Origin: Salinarimonas sp046292825 | GTDB lineage: Bacteria > Pseudomonadota > Alphaproteobacteria > Rhizobiales > Beijerinckiaceae | Direction of reading: 5' to 3' | NCBI RefSeq assembly: GCF_046292825.1 | Contig: NZ_JBKBQG010000004.1 | Span: 97,236 to 161,235, forward strand | Length of the DNA: 64,000 nt | Shown: positions 1-8,439 of the stretch, one piece after another | Numbering within the stretch: position 1 is the first letter of the stretch | How the letters are laid out: every line of letters starts with the position of its first letter | The notes under the pieces: model-generated | What the model was told of the DNA's origin: nothing | Seen by the model: the letters and a program-made list of their open reading frames with translations, nothing else | Databases searched by the model: none | Made by a program: the position numbers and the translations under genes

Positions 1-6
1 CGCCGC

Positions 7-549
7 TTGCGCACGCTCGTTCCCGCCCTCGCCTTGACGGCCCTCGTCCTCTTCGCCCCCCCGATCCTCGCGCCCGCCGCGGCGCAGCAGGGGACCGGCG
101 CGTTCTCGGGGCTCGGCTCCGGCTCCCAGGAGCCGATCCGCATCGACGCCGATCGCCTCGACGTGTTCGAGCGCGAAGGCCGCGCGGTCTATGCCGGCAA
201 CGTCGTCGCCGTGCAGGGCGACACCACGATGCGCTGCTCGACCCTGTCGATCTACTTCACCCGCGGCGACGCGGAGGCCGGGGCCGAGGGCGGCGACCAG
301 ATCGACCGGATCGAGTGCGACGGCCCGGTCACCATCCTCTCTCAGGACCAGGTGGCGACCGGCAATCGCGCGGTCTACGAGCGCCTCCAGGCCCGCGTCG
401 TGCTCACGGGCGACGTCGCGCTCAGCCAGGGCCAGAACGTCACCCGCGGGGAGCGCCTCGTCTACGACATCGATGCGGGCGTCGCGAATATCGAGGCCGG
501 CGCACAGCAGCGCGTGCGCGGGCTGTTCGTGCCGGGCCAGAGCCAGTAA
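7..549 (+). CDS. lptA: LPS transport periplasmic protein LptA (OstA domain), 5' end uncertain
   Basis: Periplasmic bridge protein that carries lipopolysaccharide from the inner-membrane LptBFGC extractor to LptD in the outer membrane. The N-terminus is a signal peptide (hydrophobic run through about residue 20, then an APAAAQ cleavage region). The OstA/LptA beta-jellyroll follows at about residues 40-170, with the typical opening IRIDADRLDVFE and YAGNVVAVQGD. The frame stays open to the window edge and position 7 is only a TTG, so the true start may lie upstream, probably after an lptC outside the window. lptB follows 31 bp downstream, the usual lptCAB order. Confidence 0.9.
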   Translation: MRTLVPALALTALVLFAPPILAPAAAQQGTGAFSGLGSGSQEPIRIDADRLDVFEREGRAVYAGNVVAVQGDTTMRCSTLSIYFTRGDAEAGAEGGDQIDRIECDGPVTILSQDQVATGNRAVYERLQARVVLTGDVALSQGQNVTRGERLVYDIDAGVANIEAGAQQRVRGLFVPGQSQ

Positions 550-580
550 GAGACGTCGCGCGGTAATTCGGAGGCACGGG

Positions 581-1513
581 GTGGATCGGAGGCTCACGGA
601 CGAGGCCGGACGGGACGCGCGCGGGGACGATCCGCGGGCGCCGGGCCGGGTCGATCGAGGCCGCGCGGCGCGCGTCGGCGGCCCGCTCGCGCGCCTCGCC
701 GGGCTGTTCTCGCGCGGGCGCGGCGCCGATGCGCAGGGGCACCTCTCGGATCGCGACGTGCAGGACCCTCTGCCGACGATGCTCGGCGGCCCGGGCATCC
801 TCGCGGTGTCCGGGCTGCAGAAGAGCTATCGCGGGCGGCGCGTCGTCAACGACGCCTCGCTCGACGTGCGCAACGGCGAGGCGGTCGGGCTGCTCGGGCC
901 GAACGGCGCGGGCAAGACGACGATCTTCTACATGATCACCGGCCTCGTCGCCGCCGATCGCGGCATGATCAGCCTCGACGGCAACGACGTCACGCGCATG
1001 CCGATGTATCGCCGCGCCCGCCTCGGCATCGGCTATCTCCCGCAGGAGGCCTCGATCTTCCGCGGGCTCAACGTCGAGGACAACATCCGCGCGGTGCTCG
1101 AGCTCGTCGAGCCGAACCGCGACGCCCGCGAGGCGAAGCTCGACGCGCTCCTCGACGAGTTCTCGATCGCGCGGCTGCGCAAGGCGCCCTCGATCGCGCT
1201 CTCGGGCGGCGAGCGGCGGCGCTGCGAGATCGCCCGCGCGCTCGCCTCCGACCCGTCCTTCATGCTGCTCGACGAGCCCTTCGCCGGCATCGACCCGATC
1301 GCGGTCGGCGACATCCAGAATCTCGTGCGCCATCTCACCCGCCGCGGCATCGGCGTGCTGATCACGGACCACAACGTGCGCGAGACGCTCGGCCTGATCG
1401 ACCGCGCCTACATCATCCATTCCGGCCGCGTGCTGACCGAGGGCTCGCCCGACGAGATCGTCGCCAATTCCGAGGTGCGCAAGCTCTATCTCGGCGAGGA
1501 TTTCCGGCTCTGA
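581..1513 (+). CDS. lptB: LPS export ABC transporter ATP-binding protein LptB
   Basis: ATPase that powers LPS extraction by LptFG at the cytoplasmic face of the inner membrane. It has Walker A GPNGAGKTT, the signature LSGGERRRCEIARAL, Walker B FMLLDEPFAGID and the H-loop TDHNVRE. The GTG at 581 is preceded by GGAGG with 6 nt spacing and gives 310 residues, with an Arg/Gly-rich N-terminal extension of about 66 residues before the conserved core at the ATG at 779. The core alone would match the usual length of about 240, so 779 is the alternative start. The rpoN-hpf-ptsN genes that often follow lptB in proteobacteria are not here. Confidence 0.93.
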   Translation: MDRRLTDEAGRDARGDDPRAPGRVDRGRAARVGGPLARLAGLFSRGRGADAQGHLSDRDVQDPLPTMLGGPGILAVSGLQKSYRGRRVVNDASLDVRNGEAVGLLGPNGAGKTTIFYMITGLVAADRGMISLDGNDVTRMPMYRRARLGIGYLPQEASIFRGLNVEDNIRAVLELVEPNRDAREAKLDALLDEFSIARLRKAPSIALSGGERRRCEIARALASDPSFMLLDEPFAGIDPIAVGDIQNLVRHLTRRGIGVLITDHNVRETLGLIDRAYIIHSGRVLTEGSPDEIVANSEVRKLYLGEDFRL

Positions 1514-1534
1514 GCGGGGCCTCCCGGCGCGCCG

Positions 1535-1551
1535 TCAACGCTTCGTTAACC
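1535..1551 (+). promoter_or_regulatory. CtrA-like box (TCAA-N7-TTAACC)
   Basis: The sequence TCAACGCTTCGTTAACC resembles the CtrA consensus TTAA-N7-TTAAC with one mismatch in the left half. Nearly the same 17-mer occurs at 57904-57920 and 62177-62193, also in intergenic DNA. It lies 70 bp before the secreted-protein gene at 1621. CtrA binding is inferred from the motif only. Confidence 0.35.
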
Positions 1552-1620
1552 GTGTCGGCCGAATCTGCGGACATCCCGCGCGGCGATCCCGCCGCGCCGG
1601 TTCGTCGTCGGAGGAGAGCC

Positions 1621-2094
1621 ATGCCGGGCCGTGCGTCCAGAAGCCTCGTCGCGGGCCTCGCCGCCTGCCTCGCCGTCTCGGGCCTCGTGCCGGGGGCGAT
1701 CCTCGGGGCGTTCCTCGGCGCCGGGGAGGCGCAGGCGAGCGCCTTCGACTTCATGCCCGCGCCGCAGACCGACCTCAACCGGCTGTATCGGATCGACCGC
1801 GTCACCGGCGCGGTCTCCTCCTGCCAATTCGCCCTCAAGGAGGGCACCGTCGGCGTGACTCTGTGCTTCGGCCCGGGGGAGGGCGCCGGCGCGCAGGCTC
1901 CGGGAGAATACGGGCTCGTCGCCTCGAATCACGAGCGCGAGGGGGGCGTCTTCCGGGTCAATCGTCGCACCGGCGAGATGAGCGTCTGCTACGTCTTCGA
2001 GGAGAAGGTCGTGTGCACGCCCCCCGAATCGGTCTCGCCCGCCGCCACGGCGCAGGCGCCCGCGACGCCCGACACCACCGCCGCCACCCGCTGA
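1621..2094 (+). CDS. Secreted protein with two Cys-containing repeats, unknown function
   Basis: 157 residues with a long hydrophobic N-terminal segment ending in AQASA, consistent with a Sec signal peptide. The start at ATG 1621 follows a GGAGGAG Shine-Dalgarno. The mature part contains two related units, LYRIDRVTGAVSSCQF and VFRVNRRTGEMSVCYV. Each has the pattern R-x-[DN]-R-x-TG-x-x-S-x-C and a second Cys shortly after (VTLCF, KVVCT), so two disulphides are likely in the periplasm. The C-terminus is Ala/Pro/Thr rich. I do not recognise a named family. It is monocistronic, between lptB and rpiA. Confidence 0.7.
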   Translation: MPGRASRSLVAGLAACLAVSGLVPGAILGAFLGAGEAQASAFDFMPAPQTDLNRLYRIDRVTGAVSSCQFALKEGTVGVTLCFGPGEGAGAQAPGEYGLVASNHEREGGVFRVNRRTGEMSVCYVFEEKVVCTPPESVSPAATAQAPATPDTTAATR

Positions 2095-2198
2095 GGCGTC
2101 CCGGCGGGCCCTCGGGCGAGGCGCGCGCGGGCGATCCGTCCTTTGCGCACGCGCCGTCCCGGTGCTAGGAACCTCCCGTCCTGATACGGGAGGCGCGG

Positions 2199-2897
2199 AT
2201 GGACGCGGAACAGCTCAAGCGCGCGGCGGCCGAGCGGGCGCTCGCGGCCGTCTCGAGCGGCATGAAGGTCGGGCTCGGAACGGGCTCGACCGCGCGCCAT
2301 TTCGTCGCGCTGCTCGGCGATCGCGTCCGCGCCGGCCTCGACGTCGTCTGCGTGCCGACCTCGGAGGCGACCCGCGCGCAGGCCGAGGCGGAGGGCATCC
2401 GCCTCGCGACCCTCGACGATCTCGGCGCGCTCGACGTCACGATCGACGGCGCCGACGAGCTCGACGGGGAGCTGCGCCTGATCAAGGGCGGCGGCGGCGC
2501 CCATCTGCGCGAGAAGATCGTCGCCTGCGCCTCGCAGCGCATGATCGTGATCGCCGACGGCTCGAAGCGGGTCGCGACCCTCGGCCGCTTCCCGCTGCCG
2601 ATCGAGGTCGTGCCCTTCGGGCTCGAGGCGACGCGGCGCGCGGTCGCCCGCGCGATCGAGGCCTCCGGCGCGACGGGAGAGCTCGTCCTGCGCAGCGGCC
2701 CCGAAAACGCCCCGTTCGTCACCGACGGGGGGCACTTCATCCTCGACGCCCATCTCGGTCGAATCGATGCGCCCGACGCGCTCGCGGCGGCTCTGGCCTG
2801 CGTGCCGGGGGTCGTCGAGCACGGCCTGTTCATCGGCATCGCGACGGGCGCCGTGCTCGCGACCGCAGAGGGCCTCGTCGTCCTCGGCGACGTCTGA
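2199..2897 (+). CDS. rpiA: Ribose-5-phosphate isomerase A
   Basis: Interconverts ribose-5-phosphate and ribulose-5-phosphate in the non-oxidative pentose phosphate pathway (cytosol). Its 232 residues are normal for RpiA. Seen motifs are the phosphate loop GLGTGSTARHF, the catalytic region TIDGADELD and the GGGGAHLREK loop. The ATG at 2199 has a purine-rich GGGAGGCGCGG upstream. A DUF2059 secreted protein starts 34 bp after the stop, so the two may be co-transcribed. Confidence 0.96.
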   Translation: MDAEQLKRAAAERALAAVSSGMKVGLGTGSTARHFVALLGDRVRAGLDVVCVPTSEATRAQAEAEGIRLATLDDLGALDVTIDGADELDGELRLIKGGGGAHLREKIVACASQRMIVIADGSKRVATLGRFPLPIEVVPFGLEATRRAVARAIEASGATGELVLRSGPENAPFVTDGGHFILDAHLGRIDAPDALAAALACVPGVVEHGLFIGIATGAVLATAEGLVVLGDV

Positions 2898-2931
2898 TAC
2901 GACGTGTCCTGATTCTCGGAGCCACCACCTC

Positions 2932-3501
2932 ATGAACCGTCACTTCCTCGCCGTCACGATGCTCGCCGCCGCCCTCGCGCTCGGCGCTCCGTTGCCCGCA
3001 GCGCACGCCCAGGACCAGGCCGCCGGCGCCGCCCGCGAGTTCTCGCAGCGCCACATCGCGGTCGCGCGCGACGTCGTCCGCCTGTCGGGCATGGCCCGCT
3101 CGTTCCAGGCGGTCATCCCGCAATTCCAGGAGATGGCCCTGCGCCAGTTCGGCGGCTCCACGCCGCAGATGGCGGAGGAGGTGCAGGAGATCCTGCGCGA
3201 GCTGCGCCCGGAACTGGAGCTGCAGGAGCGTGCCATGATGACCCGCGCGGCGCGCGTCATGGCCGAGCGGCTCACGGAGGCGGAACTCGACGAGGTCGCC
3301 GCCTTCTTCGCCACCGATGCCGGGCGCCGCTACGTCGAGACGCAGCCCGCCGTGCTCGACGGCGTGATCGGCGAGATGCAGGTCTGGTCGGAGGAACTCG
3401 CGGAATACATCGACATCCGCGTGCGCGCCAAGCTCCTCGAGCGCAATCCCGGCACCACGAACCCGATCCCGATGCCGCTGCCCGGCGTGCCCCAGCAATG
3501 A
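2932..3501 (+). CDS. DUF2059 domain secreted protein
   Basis: 189 residues with a clear signal peptide (MNRHFLAVTMLAAALALG, cleavage near AHAQ). The body is helical and ends with the DUF2059 hallmark DEVAAFFATDAGRRYVE, a short segment in which a residue pair after an acidic/aromatic turn is conserved. The function of DUF2059 proteins is not established; they are predicted to be periplasmic. The start is the ATG at 2932, because upstream in-frame codons lie inside rpiA. The same rpiA-DUF2059-gor order is familiar to me from other alphaproteobacteria. Confidence 0.85.
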   Translation: MNRHFLAVTMLAAALALGAPLPAAHAQDQAAGAAREFSQRHIAVARDVVRLSGMARSFQAVIPQFQEMALRQFGGSTPQMAEEVQEILRELRPELELQERAMMTRAARVMAERLTEAELDEVAAFFATDAGRRYVETQPAVLDGVIGEMQVWSEELAEYIDIRVRAKLLERNPGTTNPIPMPLPGVPQQ

Positions 3502-3532
3502 GTCGCGGCGGTCGCCGCGGACGAGGTGAGCG

Positions 3533-4894
3533 ATGAGCGCGTTCGATGTCGACCTGTTCGTGATCGGCGGCGGTTCGGGGGGCGTGCGCGCGGCGCGGAT
3601 CGCGGCCACCTACGGCGCGCGCGTCATGATCGCCGAGGAGTTCCGGTACGGCGGCACCTGCGTCATCCGCGGCTGCGTGCCGAAGAAGCTGATGGTGCTC
3701 GCCGGCCGCTTCGCCGACGATTTCCGCGACGCCGCCGGCTACGGCTGGAGCGTCGGCGAGACGCGCTTCGACTGGCGGGCGCTGATCGCCGCGAAGGATC
3801 GCGAGATCGCCCGGCTCGAGGGCGTCTATCGCGGCAATCTCGAGCGGGCGGGCGTAACCGTTCGCGACGGCCGCGCGGTGATCGAGGGCCCGCACGAGGT
3901 CCGCCTCCTCGCGACCGGCGAGCGCATCCGCGCGGCCCACATCCTCGTCGCGGTCGGCGCGCGGCCCTCGCTCGAGCCGACGATCCCCGGCGGCGAGCTC
4001 GGCATCACCTCGAACGAGGTCTTCGATCTCGCCGAGCAGCCCCGGCGCGTGCTCGTCATCGGCGGCGGCTACATCGCGGTCGAGTTCGCGGGTATCTTCG
4101 CGGGGCTCGGCAGCGAGACGGCGCTGCTCCACCGGGGCGACAAGCTCCTGCGCGGCTTCGACGAGGAGCTGCGCGACAAGCTCGGCGCGGCTTATGCGCG
4201 GCGCGGCGTCGAGCTCCTGCTCGGGCGCACCGCCGAGGCGATGGAGCGCACGGGGGACGGCATCGCGGTGCGGCTCTCGAGCGGCGAGACGCGGGTGTTC
4301 GACCAGGTCCTCGTCGCCACGGGCCGGCGCCCCAACACCGCCGGCCTCGGCCTCGAGACGGCGAACGTGGCCCTCGACGAGGGCGGCGCCATCGTGGTCG
4401 ACGCCTATTCGCGCACGCTCTGCCCCTCGATCTACGCGGTCGGCGACGTGACGAACCGCGCGAACCTCACCCCCGTCGCGATCCGCGAGGGGCACGCCTT
4501 CGCGGACACGGTCTTCGGCGGCAAGCCGACGATGGTCTCGCACGAGATCATCCCCACCGCCGTGTTCTCGACGCCGGAGATCGGCACCGTCGGCTGCTCG
4601 GAGGAGCTCGCGCGCGCGCGCGGCGGCGAGGTCGCGATCTACAAGACGTCGTTCCGCTCGATGCGCGCGACCCTGTCGGGCCGCGACGATCCGGTCTTCA
4701 TGAAGCTCGTCGTCGACAAGCCGTCCGACCGGCTCCTCGGCGCGCATCTGATGGGCCCCGAATCGGGCGAACTGATCCAGCTCCTCGGCACGCTCGTCAC
4801 CATGGGCGCCACCAAGGCCGATCTCGACCGCACCATCGCCGTCCACCCGACGGCGGCGGAGGAACTCGTGACGATGCGCACGCCCGTGGCGTGA
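3533..4894 (+). CDS. gor: Glutathione-disulfide reductase
   Basis: NADPH- and FAD-dependent reduction of glutathione disulphide, maintaining cytosolic redox balance. 453 residues. Visible are the N-terminal FAD dinucleotide fold IGGGSGG (about 11-17), the redox disulphide C43-x4-C48 in GGTCVIRGCVPKK, a second NADPH fold VIGGGYIAVEFAG, the FAD-binding VGDVTNR, and the C-terminal dimer/active-site segment with TIAVHPTAAEE, whose His/Glu pair serves the active site. GAGGTGAGCG precedes the ATG. It is 31 bp after the DUF2059 gene. Confidence 0.95.
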   Translation: MSAFDVDLFVIGGGSGGVRAARIAATYGARVMIAEEFRYGGTCVIRGCVPKKLMVLAGRFADDFRDAAGYGWSVGETRFDWRALIAAKDREIARLEGVYRGNLERAGVTVRDGRAVIEGPHEVRLLATGERIRAAHILVAVGARPSLEPTIPGGELGITSNEVFDLAEQPRRVLVIGGGYIAVEFAGIFAGLGSETALLHRGDKLLRGFDEELRDKLGAAYARRGVELLLGRTAEAMERTGDGIAVRLSSGETRVFDQVLVATGRRPNTAGLGLETANVALDEGGAIVVDAYSRTLCPSIYAVGDVTNRANLTPVAIREGHAFADTVFGGKPTMVSHEIIPTAVFSTPEIGTVGCSEELARARGGEVAIYKTSFRSMRATLSGRDDPVFMKLVVDKPSDRLLGAHLMGPESGELIQLLGTLVTMGATKADLDRTIAVHPTAAEELVTMRTPVA

Positions 4895-4967
4895 GCCCCC
4901 TGCTCGACCGACGTCGGCGCCCCATATGGGCTGCGACGCTCGAAGAACCGCGTGAGGACCCCCGATC

Positions 4968-6017
4968 ATGCATTATCGCCCCCTCGGGCGCACCGGCCTC
5001 GAGGTCAGCGCGCTCTGTCTCGGCACGATGACCTACGGCGAGCAGAACAGCGAGGCCGAGGGCCACGCGCAGCTCGACTACGCCTTCGAGCGCGGCGTCA
5101 ACTTCGTCGACACCGCCGAACTCTATCCGATCCCGCCGAAGGCGCAGACGCAGGGGCGCACCGAGGAGATCCTCGGCACCTGGATGAAGGCGCGGCGCAA
5201 CCGCGCCGACGTGATCCTCGCGACCAAGGTGGTGGGGCGCTCGGGCAATACCTGGTTCCGCGACGACGGAGCGCCGGCCGAGCTCTCGCGCGCGCAGATC
5301 AACGAGGCGATCGACAAGAGCCTGCGGCGGCTGCAGACGGATTACATCGATCTCTACCAGGTCCATTGGCCCGACCGCGCGGTGACGCAGTTCGGCTCCG
5401 TGCCGACCGTCTATCGCCGCCCGGATCCCGCACCCGAGCATCCGATCGAGGAGACGCTGGAGGTGCTCGACGGGCTCGTGCGCGCGGGCAAGGTGCGCCA
5501 TGTCGGCGTCTCGAACGAGAGCCCCTGGGGGGTGATGGCCTATCTGAAGCATGCGGAGACGAAGGGGCTCGCCCGCATCGCCTCGATCCAGAACGCCTAC
5601 AGCCTCGTCAACCGCACCTTCGAGAGCGGGCTCGCCGAGATCGCGATCCGCGAGGATGTCGGCCTCCTCGCCTATTCGGCGCTGGCGCAGGGCTATCTCA
5701 CGGGCAAGTACGAGGGCGGCGCACGGCCGCCCGGTGCCCGCAAGACCCTGTTCGACCGCCTGCAGCGCTACGAGACGCCCGGCGCGCCGGCGGCGATCAC
5801 GGCCTATGTCGCGCTTGCCCGCGATCTGGGGTTCGACCCGGCGCAGCTCGCCCTCGCCTTCGCTACCTCGCGGCCCTTCACCACCGCGACGATCGTCGGC
5901 GCCACGAGCCTCGCGCAGCTGCGCATCGCGATCGATTCGCTCGAGCTGCGCATCGATCCCGCGATCGAGGCCGCGATCGACGCGATCCATCTTCGGAACG
6001 CCAATCCCTGTCCGTGA
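4968..6017 (+). CDS. NADP(H)-dependent aldo/keto reductase, Tas-like
   Basis: 349-residue TIM-barrel oxidoreductase of the Tas/YhdN type. It begins MHYRPLGRTGLEVSALCLGTM. The catalytic tetrad is visible as Asp and Tyr in FVDTAELYPIPPK, Lys in LATKV and His in YQVHWPD. The C-terminal segment with VGATSLAQLRIAIDSLEL is the usual NADP-binding end. The E. coli Tas substrate is unclear, so the specific reaction is unknown. It starts 73 bp after gor and has its own ribosome-binding region. Confidence 0.88.
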   Translation: MHYRPLGRTGLEVSALCLGTMTYGEQNSEAEGHAQLDYAFERGVNFVDTAELYPIPPKAQTQGRTEEILGTWMKARRNRADVILATKVVGRSGNTWFRDDGAPAELSRAQINEAIDKSLRRLQTDYIDLYQVHWPDRAVTQFGSVPTVYRRPDPAPEHPIEETLEVLDGLVRAGKVRHVGVSNESPWGVMAYLKHAETKGLARIASIQNAYSLVNRTFESGLAEIAIREDVGLLAYSALAQGYLTGKYEGGARPPGARKTLFDRLQRYETPGAPAAITAYVALARDLGFDPAQLALAFATSRPFTTATIVGATSLAQLRIAIDSLELRIDPAIEAAIDAIHLRNANPCP

Positions 6018-6084
6018 AATTTATCACCGAATCGGGCGATGCCGCGCGGTCGGATTCACGGTCGCTTAGCGCCTGCCAGTCACC

Positions 6085-7860
6085 ATGTGGCTGGAAGTCG
6101 CAACAAGAAGCGATGCGCAGATGGACGGGGCAGGATTCTTCGGACGGGACGGCGAGACCGCTGCGGGCCGTCTCGCGCTCGCCCGTCCGGGAGAGCGCGC
6201 CGCGCCGCTCGCCGCCCATGCGGCGCGCCTCGTCGGCATCGGCGGCTTCCGCTGCCTCGGCGAGGCGGCCGAGTGGACCCGCGAGACCGCCGACGTCCTG
6301 CGCCTGCCCGATTGCGCCGAGCCGACCGTCGAGAGCCTTCTCGCCGCTTTCCCGGCGGAGGCGCGGGCCGAGGTCGCCGAACATCTCGCCGCCGCCGCGC
6401 GGGGCATCCCGTTCGACGCCGAGATCCTGCTGCGCCGCGACGCGAACCGCCCGCTCTTCGTGCGCCTCGTCGGCGAGCCGGATCCGGAGCGTGCGGGCGG
6501 CGTTCGCGGCGCCGTGCAGGACGCGAGCCGCCGGCCCGTCGAGGAAGGCGCGCTCTGGACGCTCGCCAATGTCGACGACCTCACCGGCCTTTGGAACCGC
6601 AAACGCTTCGGCGAGCTCGTCGCGGCCGCCTGCGCCCGCCCCGATGCGGGGCTCCTGTTCGTCGACGTGGACCGGATCAAGGACGTCAACGACACCTGGG
6701 GCCATTCGATCGGCGACGCCCTGATCGCGGCCATCGGCGCGCGGATCGCGGCCCGGCTCGGGCCAGACGCCCACGCCGCGCGCCTCGGCGGGGATCGCTT
6801 CGGGATCGTGCTGACGCAGGGCGCCGACGCCGCGCGCATGGCCGAGATCGCGGCGCGCCTCCTCGGCGCCTGCGATGCCGAGATCACGCTGCCGGGCGGC
6901 CACGCCCTCGTCGCCTCCGTCTCGATCGGCGGCGCCCTCGCCGCCGATGCGGAGGGACCCGACGGGCTGCGCATCGCCGCCGACACCGCGCTCGACGAGG
7001 CCAAGTCCTCGGGGCGGGGCTGCTACGTTCCCTATCGTCCGGCGATCCGCATCGCCCAGGCCCGCCGCCTCGAGGAGGTGCGGGAGGCCGCTTCCTATCT
7101 CGAGAGCGGCGCCGTCGAGCCGCGCTACATGCCGGTGGTGCGGCTGTCGGACCGCTATCTGTGCGGCTTCGAGGCGCTCGCGCGCTTCGTCGACGGCGAG
7201 GCCGCCCATTCTCCCGCGCAATACCCCGCCGCGCTCGCCGATGCCCGGCTCGGGCACCAGCTCACCACCCGCATGCTGGAGGGCGTCGCGCGCGATCTCG
7301 CCGCCTTCGCGCGCGAGGGAATCGTGTTCGACAAGGTCGGCGTCAACGTCACCCTCGCCGATTTCCGGCGCGGCGACCTCGAGGAGCGGATCGCGCGCAT
7401 CTTCGGCGAGGCCGGCGTGGCGCAGGAAAAGCTCGTGATCGAGGTGACCGAGCAGGTCTTCCTCTCCGGCGAGGCCGATTGCGTGGCGCGCACGGCGGCG
7501 CGGCTGCGCGAGAAGGGCGTGCGCATCTCGCTCGACGATTTCGGCACCGGCTTCGCGTCGCTGACCCATCTGCGCACCTTCCCGCTCGACACGATCAAGA
7601 TCGACCGCTCCTTCGTCTCGCGGATCACCGAGGACGCGCCGAGCCTCGCCATCGTCGGCGGTCTGATCGAGCTCGCCTCGCGGCTCTCGATCGATCTCGT
7701 CGCGGAGGGCATCGAGACGCGCGCGCAGCTCGAGCTGTTGGAGCGGCTCGGCTGCCCCTTTGGCCAGGGCTACCTGTTCGCGCCCCCGCTCGCCTACGCG
7801 CAGGCCGGCGCCTTCGTGCGCCGAGCGGGCGCGGAGATGCGCACGCCGCTCGCCGCGTAG
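6085..7860 (+). CDS. GGDEF/EAL protein with degenerate GGDEF; probable c-di-GMP phosphodiesterase
   Basis: 591 residues. A PAS-like N-terminal part (about 45-150) is followed by a GGDEF domain whose signature is GGDRF (235-239). Arg replaces the catalytic Glu and no RxxD I-site precedes it, so cyclase activity is unlikely. The EAL domain (about 335-580) looks complete: FEALARF, N-x-T, E-x-TEQ, LDDFGTG, KIDRSFV, VAEGIET and GQGYLF. The prediction is a c-di-GMP-specific phosphodiesterase with a regulatory GTP-binding GGDEF. ATG 6121 is an alternative start with a weak AAGAAG upstream. No transmembrane segment is evident. Confidence 0.88.
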   Translation: MWLEVATRSDAQMDGAGFFGRDGETAAGRLALARPGERAAPLAAHAARLVGIGGFRCLGEAAEWTRETADVLRLPDCAEPTVESLLAAFPAEARAEVAEHLAAAARGIPFDAEILLRRDANRPLFVRLVGEPDPERAGGVRGAVQDASRRPVEEGALWTLANVDDLTGLWNRKRFGELVAAACARPDAGLLFVDVDRIKDVNDTWGHSIGDALIAAIGARIAARLGPDAHAARLGGDRFGIVLTQGADAARMAEIAARLLGACDAEITLPGGHALVASVSIGGALAADAEGPDGLRIAADTALDEAKSSGRGCYVPYRPAIRIAQARRLEEVREAASYLESGAVEPRYMPVVRLSDRYLCGFEALARFVDGEAAHSPAQYPAALADARLGHQLTTRMLEGVARDLAAFAREGIVFDKVGVNVTLADFRRGDLEERIARIFGEAGVAQEKLVIEVTEQVFLSGEADCVARTAARLREKGVRISLDDFGTGFASLTHLRTFPLDTIKIDRSFVSRITEDAPSLAIVGGLIELASRLSIDLVAEGIETRAQLELLERLGCPFGQGYLFAPPLAYAQAGAFVRRAGAEMRTPLAA

Positions 7861-7933
7861 ACGTAGCCGTTTCCCGCGCGCGCCGAATGGGTTAGCTATC
7901 GGCCACGCGATCGCGGGAACGGGAGCGGCGGCC

Positions 7934-8413
7934 ATGGCCAAGATCATCGACGAATTCAAGACCTTCGCCCTGCGCGGCAACGTGGTCGACCTCGCGGTCG
8001 GCGTGATCATCGGCGCCGCCTTCTCGCGGATCGTCTCCTCGCTCGTCGACGACGTCTTCACGCCGGTGCTCGGCGCCGTCACCGGCGGGCTCGATTTCAC
8101 GAATTACTTCATCGCGCTGTCCTCCGACGTCACGGCGACGACGCTCGCCGAGGCGCGGGCGCAAGGGGCGGTGATCGCCTACGGCGCCTTCCTGACGGCG
8201 ACGATCAACTTCCTCATCGTGGCCTGGGTGCTCTTCCTCCTCATCCGCGGCATCAATCGGCTTCGCGCCGCGCAGGACCGCCGGGTCGAGACCCCGCCCG
8301 CGCCCCCGGAGATTCCCGCCGACGTGAAGCTCCTCTCCGAAATTCGCGACCTTCTCGCAACAGGCGGCGAGGCAACGCGAAAAAAATCGGCCGAGGGTCC
8401 AAAAACCGATTGA
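7934..8413 (+). CDS. mscL: Large-conductance mechanosensitive channel MscL
   Basis: Emergency osmotic-release channel of the inner membrane. 159 residues. The N-terminal amphipathic helix and TM1 read MAKIIDEFKTFALRGNVVDL then AVGVIIGAAF; the periplasmic loop runs about 60-85; TM2 contains INFLIVAWVLFLLI; a charged cytoplasmic helix ends the protein. The usual length is about 135-150, so the C-terminal tail (Pro/Glu then Lys rich) is slightly long. The ATG at 7934 has a GGGAGCGGCGG leader. Its stop codon overlaps the candidate -35 of the decarboxylase leader promoter. Confidence 0.96.
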   Translation: MAKIIDEFKTFALRGNVVDLAVGVIIGAAFSRIVSSLVDDVFTPVLGAVTGGLDFTNYFIALSSDVTATTLAEARAQGAVIAYGAFLTATINFLIVAWVLFLLIRGINRLRAAQDRRVETPPAPPEIPADVKLLSEIRDLLATGGEATRKKSAEGPKTD

Positions 8414-8438
8414 AGCGGGGGCGAATCGGTCCTATCTA
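8410..8438 (+). promoter_or_regulatory. Candidate sigma-70-type promoter for the decarboxylase leader
   Basis: A -35-like TTGAAG (8410-8415), a 17-nt spacer and a -10-like TATCTA (8433-8438) overlap the mscL stop codon. Transcription would begin near 8445, leaving a leader of about 435 nt before the decarboxylase start. Assigned by eye only. Confidence 0.45.
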
Positions 8439-8439
8439 C

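Noticed and set aside
440..1420. A 326-codon minus-strand frame over lptA-lptB
   Set aside because: Shadow of lptB; no ribosome-binding site or motif.
8387..8411. AATCGG...CCGATT pairing at the end of mscL as a terminator
   Set aside because: Short stem with a long loop and no T-run after it.
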